A stretch of 39,756 nucleotides of DNA, taken from contig JAJFGO010000004.1 of NCBI GenBank assembly GCA_021776095.1, positions 1 to 39,756 on the forward strand, read 5' to 3'. Of this stretch, positions 17,471 to 23,744 are shown one piece after another. Origin of the DNA: Kiloniellaceae bacterium (GTDB lineage: Bacteria > Pseudomonadota > Alphaproteobacteria > Kiloniellales > J153). Every line of letters begins with the position of its first letter. Position 1 is the first letter of the stretch. Both the position numbers and the translations under genes were made by a program. The notes under the pieces are model-generated. The model was not told where the DNA came from. It did no database searches and saw nothing but the letters and a program-made list of their open reading frames with translations.

Positions 17471-18207
17471 GTCCGTTCCTGCAATAGCGTCTCGACAAAT
17501 ATGGGAACGATCTCGCTCGCAGGCCCATAGTGGCTCTCGGTAAAGTGACTGTGTCCTTCGGAGGGCTCCAAGTTCAGCTCGACGGTCGCGCCGCGGCCCG
17601 TGCCGCGCACCTCGGCAACGAAGCCGGCGGCGGGATAGACGTTGCCCGAGGTCCCGATCGAGATAAAAAGATCGCACCCGGCCAGGGCCTGGTAGATCCG
17701 CTCCATCTCGAAGGGCATCTCGCCGAACCACACCACGTTGACCCGCAGGCCACCGGCGCGCCCGCAAGTGGGGCAGACGCTGTCGAGGGCCATGTCGTCG
17801 CGCCAAACCTCCACGCCACGGCAATGCAGGCACAAGGCCCTCAGGAGTTCGCCGTGCATGTGGATCAGATTGCGCGAGCCGGCGCGCTCGTGCAGGTCGT
17901 CGATGTTCTGGGTTACCAGCAGAACCTCACCCGGCCATTCGGATTCCAGGCGCGCCAAGGCCAGGTGCGCGGCGTTCGGCCGCACGTTGTCGGACAACAA
18001 GCCCTGGCGGCGCGCGTTGTAAAAACCGTGCACCCGTTCGGGGTCGCGGGTGAAGGCTTCCGGCGTCGCCACATCCTCGATACGGACCCGCGACCAGATG
18101 CCGCCGGGGTCGCGGAAGGTCTCCAAACCGGATTCCTTGGAGATGCCGGCGCCGGTCAGGATAACGATTCGCCCGCTTGGGGATTGGGCCTTGTCGATCC
18201 GCGTCAT
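17467..18207 (-). CDS. cobB: Sirtuin, NAD-dependent protein deacylase CobB
   Basis: A 246-residue bacterial sirtuin that removes acyl groups from lysines using NAD. It shows TGAGISKESGLETFRD (residues 18-33), TQNIDDLHERAG, the catalytic H118 in HMHGEL, and two CxxC zinc pairs (C126/C129, C145/C148). The tyrosine and arginine of the class III signature are present as Y63-x2-R66 (FYNARRQ), which in CobB and SIRT5 marks preference for succinyl and malonyl groups. The start is either ATG 18207 or ATG 18234; neither has a clear ribosome site. The name cobB here means the sirtuin, not the cobyrinate synthase at 29198. It is coupled to the downstream glycosylase gene. Confidence 0.93.
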   Translation of the reverse strand: MTRIDKAQSPSGRIVILTGAGISKESGLETFRDPGGIWSRVRIEDVATPEAFTRDPERVHGFYNARRQGLLSDNVRPNAAHLALARLESEWPGEVLLVTQNIDDLHERAGSRNLIHMHGELLRALCLHCRGVEVWRDDMALDSVCPTCGRAGGLRVNVVWFGEMPFEMERIYQALAGCDLFISIGTSGNVYPAAGFVAEVRGTGRGATVELNLEPSEGHSHFTESHYGPASEIVPIFVETLLQERT

Positions 18208-18268
18208 CTCGACAGAATACCCAAGGCTTGTCATACGAGACAGCGTAACCATCGGGGGACACCGGCAA

Positions 18269-18757
18269 ATGCGCCGCGCGCGCGTCCTGTTTGTTTGCAC
18301 CGGCAACATCTGCCGATCGCCGACCGCCGAAGCGGTGTTTCGCAAGGCGGTCGCCGACGCCGGGTTGAGCGACCGGATCGCGTGCGATTCGGCGGGCATG
18401 GCGCCCTGGCACGCCGGCAAAGCGCCGGACCCGCGCGCGGTCCGCGCGGCATTCCAGCGCGGCTATGAAATGGTCGAGCTGCGGGGCCGCCACCTGGACG
18501 CGCGGGATTACAACGATTTCGATCTCTTGATCGGCATGGACCAAGGCCATGTCAAAGAACTGGCGCGGAAAGGACCGCGCAAGGCCAAGAGCCGGGTCGC
18601 GCTGTTCCTCGATTTCTCCCCGCAGCTTGAGGCGACCCACGGCGCGGATGTGCCCGATCCCTATGCGGGCGGCGAGGCCGACTTCGAATTCGCCCTGGAC
18701 CTGATCGAAGCGGGCGTGCCGGGCCTGCTGGCCGCGGTCGAGAAAGATTATCTCTGA
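18269..18757 (+). CDS. Low-molecular-weight protein tyrosine phosphatase
   Basis: A 162-residue phosphatase with the P-loop C10-TGNIC-R16-S (VLFVCTGNICRSPTAE) at the N-terminus and the general acid D130 in DPYAGG, both as in the Wzb/YwlE family. The tyrosine after D130 is the aromatic residue typical of tyrosine-specific members. It could act on protein tyrosine or arginine phosphates; no exopolysaccharide kinase is nearby, so Wzb-like capsule control is unsupported. It starts about 60 bases from the divergent sirtuin. A longer upstream frame to 18050 overlaps the sirtuin on the other strand and is not used. Confidence 0.9.
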   Translation: MRRARVLFVCTGNICRSPTAEAVFRKAVADAGLSDRIACDSAGMAPWHAGKAPDPRAVRAAFQRGYEMVELRGRHLDARDYNDFDLLIGMDQGHVKELARKGPRKAKSRVALFLDFSPQLEATHGADVPDPYAGGEADFEFALDLIEAGVPGLLAAVEKDYL

Positions 18758-18802
18758 GCGCGCCCTGCGCGCCCAAATCTTCCACGCAATGGCCTGGGCC
18801 AT

Positions 18803-18832
18803 AAAAAAAGGCCCCGCGTCGAACGCGGGGCC
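18803..18832 (-). terminator. Rho-independent terminator, minus strand
   Basis: Nine-base perfect arms GGCCCCGCG (18810-18818) and CGCGGGGCC (18824-18832) with loop TCGAA. On the minus strand the stem is followed by seven T (18809-18803), whereas no T tract follows it on the plus strand. It therefore does not end the phosphatase transcript and belongs to the small minus-strand unit. Confidence 0.8.
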
Positions 18833-18937
18833 AGTGGAAGGCAGGAGGTGCAATGAGAGCGAAAATCCGGTCCGGGGCCGTCCGATCCGCCGCTTGGCAC
18901 ACCGTCGGAGCGGTGCGGCTGGACATGTCTCTTCGTC
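18803..18937 (-). ncRNA. Candidate small RNA with its own promoter and terminator
   Basis: On the minus strand a sigma-70-like promoter (TTGAGA at 18972-18967 and TATCTA at 18949-18944, spacer 17) is followed by about 135 bases ending in a strong terminator: GGCCCCGCG/CGCGGGGCC arms, five-base loop and seven T. No gene on this strand is appropriately placed, so a small RNA is the simplest reading. The transcript carries CACCTCC, complementary to Shine-Dalgarno sequences. It would overlap, antisense, the ribosome site of a small plus-strand reading frame at 18853. Its ends are predicted, not observed. An in-frame ATG with a ribosome site lies near its 5' end, but the reading frame runs through the terminator. 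Confidence 0.45.
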
Positions 18938-18943
18938 TCCCTC

Positions 18944-18972
18944 TAGATATGGCACGCGGTGCCCGATCTCAA
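18944..18972 (-). promoter_or_regulatory. Sigma-70-like promoter for the candidate small RNA
   Basis: Minus-strand TTGAGA (18972-18967) and TATCTA (18949-18944) are separated by exactly 17 bases, each hexamer differing from consensus at two positions (TTGACA, TATAAT). Predicted transcription start is near 18937. The match stands out in this GC-rich region, but a match of this quality can occur by chance. Confidence 0.5.
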
Positions 18973-18992
18973 AGTGACAGCCGTCACACCGG

Positions 18993-19757
18993 GTGCGCTT
19001 TAAGCCGCCAAGCGAAAGGTCCGGCGCGATCCTGAGCCTCGACATATCCGAAATTCTGCCGGATTTCCCCGAATACCGGGTCGCGGCGGTGCTGGCCCGG
19101 GGTCTGAGCGTTCGGCCCAGCGGCGACCCGGACCTGGACTCTGCCTTGGCTCGGGCCGAGGCCGACGCGGTGGCGTGGCTATCGGATCGGCCGCTCAACG
19201 AAATCCCGGAGCTTCAAGTCTGGCGCGCCGCCTACAAGGCTTTCGGGGTGAAGAAGACCAGCTATCGAAGCTCGGTCGAGCGCCTGCTCAAACAGCTACA
19301 GCAGGGCCGCGGCCTGCCGCGGATCAATACCCTGGTCGATTGCTATAACGCGGTATCGGCGCGCCACGGCCTGCCGGTCGGGGCCGACGACTTGGCCAAG
19401 CTGGCCGGGCCCCTGGCATTCCGCATCGCGCGGCCGGGCGACAGCTTTTTCGCCCTGGGCGGCGCCCCGGCGGCCGGGCCCGAGGATTTGGGCGATCCGC
19501 CCAAGACCGGCGAAGTGGTCTATGCCGACGGCGAAAAGATCCTGTGCCGGCGCTGGAACTGGTACCAGGACGCGCGCAGCGCGACCGGCGCCCATACCCG
19601 CGACGCGGTCTTGAGCGTGCAATGGCTTGGTGGCGGGGCCAGTTTGGAAGCGGCGGCGGAAGATCTCTGCGCCGGGCTGCGCGCGCACTGTGGCGCCCGC
19701 ACCGCCTGGGCCGTGGCCCAGGCCGGCGCGCCCCGCGCCGAAGTCGCCTTGGATTAG
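18993..19757 (+). CDS. B3/4 domain protein (PheT-like, COG3382)
   Basis: A protein of about 241-254 residues related to the B3/4 tRNA-binding and editing domain of phenylalanyl-tRNA synthetase beta, found as a free-standing protein in many bacteria. Diagnostic stretches are [76 protein letters not shown] and a C-terminal TAWAV. A role in editing mischarged tRNA or amino-acid-derived substrates is an inference. The start is unclear: GTG at 18993 is the first usable codon but has no ribosome site. Family members tend to begin just before the [10 protein letters not shown] strand, which here would need the CTG at 19032, overlapping the stop of a small upstream frame. It converges with msrA. Confidence 0.8.
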   Translation: MRFKPPSERSGAILSLDISEILPDFPEYRVAAVLARGLSVRPSGDPDLDSALARAEADAVAWLSDRPLNEIPELQVWRAAYKAFGVKKTSYRSSVERLLKQLQQGRGLPRINTLVDCYNAVSARHGLPVGADDLAKLAGPLAFRIARPGDSFFALGGAPAAGPEDLGDPPKTGEVVYADGEKILCRRWNWYQDARSATGAHTRDAVLSVQWLGGGASLEAAAEDLCAGLRAHCGARTAWAVAQAGAPRAEVALD

Positions 19758-20227
19758 AAAATCCGGCAGGCGGCCTTGCCGCGCTTTTCCAGATACTGCT
19801 GGTGATAGTCCTCGGCCGGATAGAAGACCTCGGCCGGGACGATCTCGGTCACGATCGGTTGTCTAAAGGCGCCGCTTTCGCTCAGCCGCGCCACGGCGGC
19901 GCGCGCGGCGCTGTCTTGCTCCGGCGAGTGGGTGAAGATCGCCGAGCGGTATTGCGTGCCGAAATCCGGGCCCTGGCGGTCCTTCTGGGTCGGATCGTGC
20001 ACCGCCCAGAACACCTCCAACAGCGCGCCGTAACCGATCTTTTCCGGATCGAAGGACACCTGAACCGCTTCCGCGTGGCCCGTATCGCCGCCGCACACGC
20101 GCTCGTATCCCGGGTCGGGGACGTGGCCGCCGGTGTAGCCCACGCTGGTCGCGGTCACGCCCTGCATGCGCCGGAACGCCGCCTCGACGCCCCAAAAGCA
20201 GCCGGCGGCAAAGGTCGCTGTGTCCAT
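19754..20227 (-). CDS. msrA: Peptide methionine sulfoxide reductase MsrA
   Basis: A 157-residue enzyme that reduces the S-epimer of methionine sulfoxide in proteins. The catalytic cysteine is C10 in [12 protein letters not shown], followed by [31 protein letters not shown], the standard MsrA block, and by [40 protein letters not shown]. The C-terminal [17 protein letters not shown] matches short proteobacterial forms. ATG 20227 is preceded by GGGAG at a spacing of seven; an upstream in-frame codon at 20269 is unlikely. The gene is on its own and convergent with the B3/4 gene, ending in a four-base overlap. Confidence 0.96.
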   Translation of the reverse strand: MDTATFAAGCFWGVEAAFRRMQGVTATSVGYTGGHVPDPGYERVCGGDTGHAEAVQVSFDPEKIGYGALLEVFWAVHDPTQKDRQGPDFGTQYRSAIFTHSPEQDSAARAAVARLSESGAFRQPIVTEIVPAEVFYPAEDYHQQYLEKRGKAACRIF

Positions 20228-20299
20228 CTCGGGTTCTCCCAGAAGAGTGCCTAACGGGAAATATGGCACCGCCGCCGGGCTATTTCCAGCCGGCCCGAT

Positions 20300-20884
20300 T
20301 CAAGACCCGCCAGGGGACACCTCGCCCGTCGCCGCCCCGGCAATCGGGGCCCGGGTCAGGTCATAGTCCGCTTCCGCCCGGTAGATCGCGCCGCTTTGGC
20401 TTAGAAAGCTGGAATAGAGCACGAAACTCTCCGCCATGAAGGGCGGCGCGCGGAACAGGCCATGGCGCGAAACGTAATCGTAAAGCCGGGCGCCGGGGTT
20501 CGCCTTGAATCGGGCCAAGGTCACATGGGGCTTGAACTTGCCGCCCCTCGGCTCCAGCCCGGCGCGTTGCAGGGCCTGCTCGACCTTGGCCTGCAGGCGT
20601 TTCAGGGGCTCGCCCGCTTCCACGCCGACCCACAAGGACCGCGCCTTGGCATTGCACCCGAAATGGCCAACGCCAGCCAAAGCCAGCGGGAAGCTGGGCA
20701 CCCGTACACCGGTCAGGGCGGCATCGATGTCTTGGGCCTGGCGGCCGTCGACCTCGCCGATAAAGCGTAGGGTCAAATGCAGGTTTTCGGGGGCGACCCA
20801 GCGGGCGCCGGGAACGCCGTGCTGCAAAGCGGCCAGGCGGTCGCGGACGTCTTCGGGCAAGGCGATGGCTACGAACAACCGCAT
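20300..20884 (-). CDS. thpR: RNA 2',3'-cyclic phosphodiesterase ThpR
   Basis: A 194-residue member of the 2H phosphoesterase superfamily, historically called 2'-5' RNA ligase. The two catalytic HxT motifs are H36-L-T-L (LHLTLRFIGE) and H120-V-T-L (KPHVTLARF). It hydrolyses 2',3'-cyclic phosphate ends of RNA, and the reverse ligation is seen in vitro. The ATG at 20884 is preceded by GGGGGTG, and the family typically begins MRLFVAIALP as here; an ATG nine bases upstream is a poorer fit. It is a single gene between msrA and the FIST gene, same strand as both. Confidence 0.93.
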   Translation of the reverse strand: MRLFVAIALPEDVRDRLAALQHGVPGARWVAPENLHLTLRFIGEVDGRQAQDIDAALTGVRVPSFPLALAGVGHFGCNAKARSLWVGVEAGEPLKRLQAKVEQALQRAGLEPRGGKFKPHVTLARFKANPGARLYDYVSRHGLFRAPPFMAESFVLYSSFLSQSGAIYRAEADYDLTRAPIAGAATGEVSPGGS

Positions 20885-21026
20885 GGCAGGCACCCCCTAC
20901 CGCGAAAAGCCGATACGCATCAAGTGGCGAGACGCACCACCGGTGACCCCGCCCTGATATTAGGGTGGCGGCTTGGTTTAGATTTTATGAAGGCCGGAAC
21001 GGCCGGATGCGGATCGGTTCTTCGCC

Positions 21027-22193
21027 TTAGCCGAAGACCGCCAAGACCCCGGTGAAGGCGTAGAGGCGGTCGTTGCAGATCTCGCCGTTGGCGAAAAACC
21101 CGGCCAGCGGCAAATCGCCCAGTTCCGCCTGGACCAACTTCAATTCCTGTGAGGCATCGCCGAACAGGTTGCTGCCGCGCGCGACGCAGGAATAGTACAG
21201 CGCCGCCTTGGCGTCGTCGCCGGCGCGCCGCTTGACGTCTTTCAACATGCGGCGCAGATCGGCCAGGGCGCTGTCGTGGTCGCGCCGGCAGAACATCAGG
21301 CGTTGCCCCGCCTCGACCTGATGGCCGACCTGAATCCAGTCGTTTCCGGTGTCGATTCCGGTCAGGTTGCGCACCAGATAGTCGCCGGTGTCGCTGCCCG
21401 TGATCGGAAATCCAGCGAAGATGTAACCGCCGACCCGGCGCAAGTCGTGCGCCAAAAGCTCGCCGATGTCCTTTTTGAAGACTTCGAGCGCCGGGCGGTC
21501 GTCGATCTTCATGATAACGTCGCCTTGGGCGGCGGTGATGCTGTGGGTCTCGCCGATGGGTGTGCAGCCTTGGGTCAGGCCGGTCGCGACCGGGATCGAG
21601 GGGTCGAACAGCACGCCCGACAAGCCGCCTTCCGTGACGGTTTCGGCGATTTGCGGAAAGGCCCCGCGCGACGCACTGAGTCCGCCGACCAGGAAGCAGG
21701 ACGTCGCGGCGGTTAGCGCGCGCAGTACTTCTTCCAGCGCTTGGGTGCGCGGGTCGCCGTGCGCCACGCCAAAGACCGGGGCGTGTCGCTTTAGCCAGAC
21801 GCCGTGATCCTGCTGGAACCCGGCCAGGCTGCCGCCGTCGGCGCCGCCGCCCAAAGGCGAGAAAACCTGGAACGATTCCTCCGGCAAGGCCGCGGTCAGA
21901 ATGGCGACCGCCGGGCGGTCGTAGATTTCCTCGGCGCCGCCCGCGATGCCCAGGCCGACGCTGCCGGTCCAGTGCTGGATGCCGGTCTTGCCGCGCAGAA
22001 AGGCGAGCAGGCTGCTCAGGTCGTCGGCCAGAACGTCGGTCGCATAGAGGAAGCCCAGGTTCGCGCCGGCCGGCACCTCGCCGAGGCCCTCCAGGCAGGC
22101 CTTGGCGCAGGACGCCCAATCGGATCCGGCCCCGTGGCCGGCGGCGAAACCGGAGGCCGGGGCCCCGATTGCATTTGTCTGGGTCTCAGTCAC
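21027..22193 (-). CDS. FIST N/C domain protein (putative small-ligand sensor)
   Basis: A 388-residue protein with FIST N- and C-terminal domains (COG3287), predicted to bind small ligands such as amino acids. Supporting stretches are FLVGGLSASRGAFPQIAETVTEGGLSGVLF in the N-terminal half, DRPALEVFKKDIGELLAHDL, and the C-terminal ALYYSCVARGSNLFGDASQELKLVQAELGDLPLAGFFANGEI with the FFxxGEI-type FIST_C motif. No kinase, GGDEF or methyl-accepting partner is fused or adjacent, so the signalling output is unknown. The start is GTG at 22193, no ribosome site visible; it overlaps the end of the upstream esterase gene by eight bases, which suggests translational coupling. Confidence 0.86.
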   Translation of the reverse strand: MTETQTNAIGAPASGFAAGHGAGSDWASCAKACLEGLGEVPAGANLGFLYATDVLADDLSSLLAFLRGKTGIQHWTGSVGLGIAGGAEEIYDRPAVAILTAALPEESFQVFSPLGGGADGGSLAGFQQDHGVWLKRHAPVFGVAHGDPRTQALEEVLRALTAATSCFLVGGLSASRGAFPQIAETVTEGGLSGVLFDPSIPVATGLTQGCTPIGETHSITAAQGDVIMKIDDRPALEVFKKDIGELLAHDLRRVGGYIFAGFPITGSDTGDYLVRNLTGIDTGNDWIQVGHQVEAGQRLMFCRRDHDSALADLRRMLKDVKRRAGDDAKAALYYSCVARGSNLFGDASQELKLVQAELGDLPLAGFFANGEICNDRLYAFTGVLAVFG

Positions 22194-22872
22194 CGGCGCG
22201 GACCCGTTCGATCAGCGCGATAACATGGGGCGCGATGCGCTCCACCAAAACCGCCACGCCGCGCCGGTTCGGGTGGATGCCGTCCGCCTGATTGAGGCTC
22301 GGATCCGTGGCGACGCCCTCAAGAAAAAACGGATACAAGGCCACACCGTGCTTTTCCGCCAGGCGCGGAAAGACGCTGTCGAAGGCCTCGGCGTAGCGGG
22401 CGCCCAAATTGCGCGGCGCCAGCATGCCCGCCAAGAGGACCGGCAGGTTCTCCGCCTTGAGCCGGACCAGGATCGCGTCCAGGTTCAGGTAGGTATTGTC
22501 CGGGTTGAGGCCGCGCAGGCCGTCGTTCGCGCCCAATTCCACCAGCACCGCATCAGGCTTTTCCGCCAGGGCCCAATCCAGGCGCGCCCGCCCGGCCGCC
22601 GTGGTGTCGCCGGAATTGCCGCCGTTGATGACCCGCACATCATAGTCGCGCGCGCGCAAGGCCGCTTCGAGTTGATCCGGAAAAGCATGCCCGACTTCAA
22701 CGCCGTAGCCGGCGACGAGGCTGTCGCCGAAAGCGAGCAGCTTGACCGCCGCCGCCGCCGCCGGGCTGGCCCAGGCGAGCGTCACCGCCAGTAGGGCGAA
22801 AAACGGAAACAGCCGAGCGCCGGGCCGGGCAAAGGCCGCTGGTCTTGGACGCGCTGGTTTCGGGGAATGCAT
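22186..22872 (-). CDS. SGNH/GDSL arylesterase, TesA-like, exported
   Basis: A 228-residue GDSL hydrolase. The N-terminus has basic residues then a hydrophobic stretch (FPFFALLAVTLAWA) ending in SPAAAAA, a signal peptide for periplasmic export. SGNH blocks are: block I LAFGDSLVAGYG (catalytic S51), block II NGGNSGDTT, block III ELGANDGLRG and block V DGIHPN with the catalytic D and H. It is of the E. coli TesA (thioesterase I/lysophospholipase L1/arylesterase) type. The gene is divergent from an ABC exporter pair of the YbbA/YbbP type, an arrangement also found next to tesA in E. coli, so a joint role in envelope lipid handling is plausible. GTG 22875 is an alternative start one codon upstream. 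Confidence 0.91.
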   Translation of the reverse strand: MHSPKPARPRPAAFARPGARLFPFFALLAVTLAWASPAAAAAVKLLAFGDSLVAGYGVEVGHAFPDQLEAALRARDYDVRVINGGNSGDTTAAGRARLDWALAEKPDAVLVELGANDGLRGLNPDNTYLNLDAILVRLKAENLPVLLAGMLAPRNLGARYAEAFDSVFPRLAEKHGVALYPFFLEGVATDPSLNQADGIHPNRRGVAVLVERIAPHVIALIERVRAGD

Positions 22873-23033
22873 CACCCTGAGAGGTACGGTGCCGGGCCCG
22901 ACAAATCAAGCGGTCGGCGCACAGGTGCTCGCCCCGGCGCATTGACAGGCCAGCGCCAGGGGCCATATCCGAAGGGGCGTCCGCCCACCGCACCGTGCTC
23001 ATCCGGACTCAACCAAGCCATGGACTCTGGCCG

Positions 23034-23744
23034 ATGATCGACCTGGCGAACGTCGAATTGACCCTGCCGTCCTCGGCCGGGCCGGTGCATATCCTGCGCG
23101 GCCTTAGCTTGAGCGTGCCCGATGGCCAGTCGCTCAGCGTGGTCGGGCCCTCGGGCTCCGGCAAATCCTCCATGATGATGATCATCGCCGGGCTGGAGCG
23201 CGCCAGCGCCGGCCGGGTCGCGGTCGGCGGGCGCACGCTGACCGGCCTGAGCGAGGACGACCTGGCGCGCTTTCGGCGCGAAACCCTGGGCATCGTGTTT
23301 CAGGACTTTCACCTGGTGCCGACCATGTCGGCCCTGGAAAACGTCGCGATCCCCCTTGAGCTGGCGGGCCGAGACGACGCCTTCGACCGCGCCGAGGCCA
23401 GCCTGCGCTCGGTCGGCCTGGGCCACCGCTTGGGGCATTATCCGGGACAGCTTTCCGGCGGCGAGCAACAGCGCACGGCTCTGGCCCGCGCGGTCGCGGC
23501 GGCGCCGAAACTGATTCTGGCGGACGAGCCGACCGGCAACCTGGACGGCGACACCGGGCGCCAGGTGATCGACCTTTTGTTCGACTTACGCGCCCAGCAT
23601 GGCAGCACCCTCTTGTTGATTACCCACGATCGCGATCTCGCCGCGCGCTGCGAACGCACGGTCCATCTGCGCGACGGGTTGATCGGACCCGAGGCGGACG
23701 GCGCGGCGCCGCCGGCCGTGGCGCTGGCCCGCCCGGCGCAATGA
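23034..23744 (+). CDS. ABC transporter ATP-binding protein, YbbA/LolD-like
   Basis: A 236-residue ATPase with Walker A GPSGSGKS (38-45), Q-loop FQDFHLVPTMSALENV, signature LSGGEQQR, Walker B LILADEPTGNLD and the H-loop ITHDRDLA. The sequence type is that of LolD/MacB-like exporters partnered with FtsX-type permeases. Its stop overlaps the ATG of the permease gene in ATGA, so the two form one transporter. In E. coli the homologous pair ybbA-ybbP lies next to tesA, as here. Substrate is unproven; a lipid or lipoprotein is suspected. GTG 22995 is a possible earlier start; ATG 23034 is chosen to match the family. Confidence 0.93.
   Translation: MIDLANVELTLPSSAGPVHILRGLSLSVPDGQSLSVVGPSGSGKSSMMMIIAGLERASAGRVAVGGRTLTGLSEDDLARFRRETLGIVFQDFHLVPTMSALENVAIPLELAGRDDAFDRAEASLRSVGLGHRLGHYPGQLSGGEQQRTALARAVAAAPKLILADEPTGNLDGDTGRQVIDLLFDLRAQHGSTLLLITHDRDLAARCERTVHLRDGLIGPEADGAAPPAVALARPAQ

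Noticed and set aside
18552-18926. Plus 120-residue minus-strand frame opposite the phosphatase gene
   Set aside because: It runs through the strong terminator at 18803-18832 and is antisense to a clear phosphatase; the region before the terminator is better read as an RNA.
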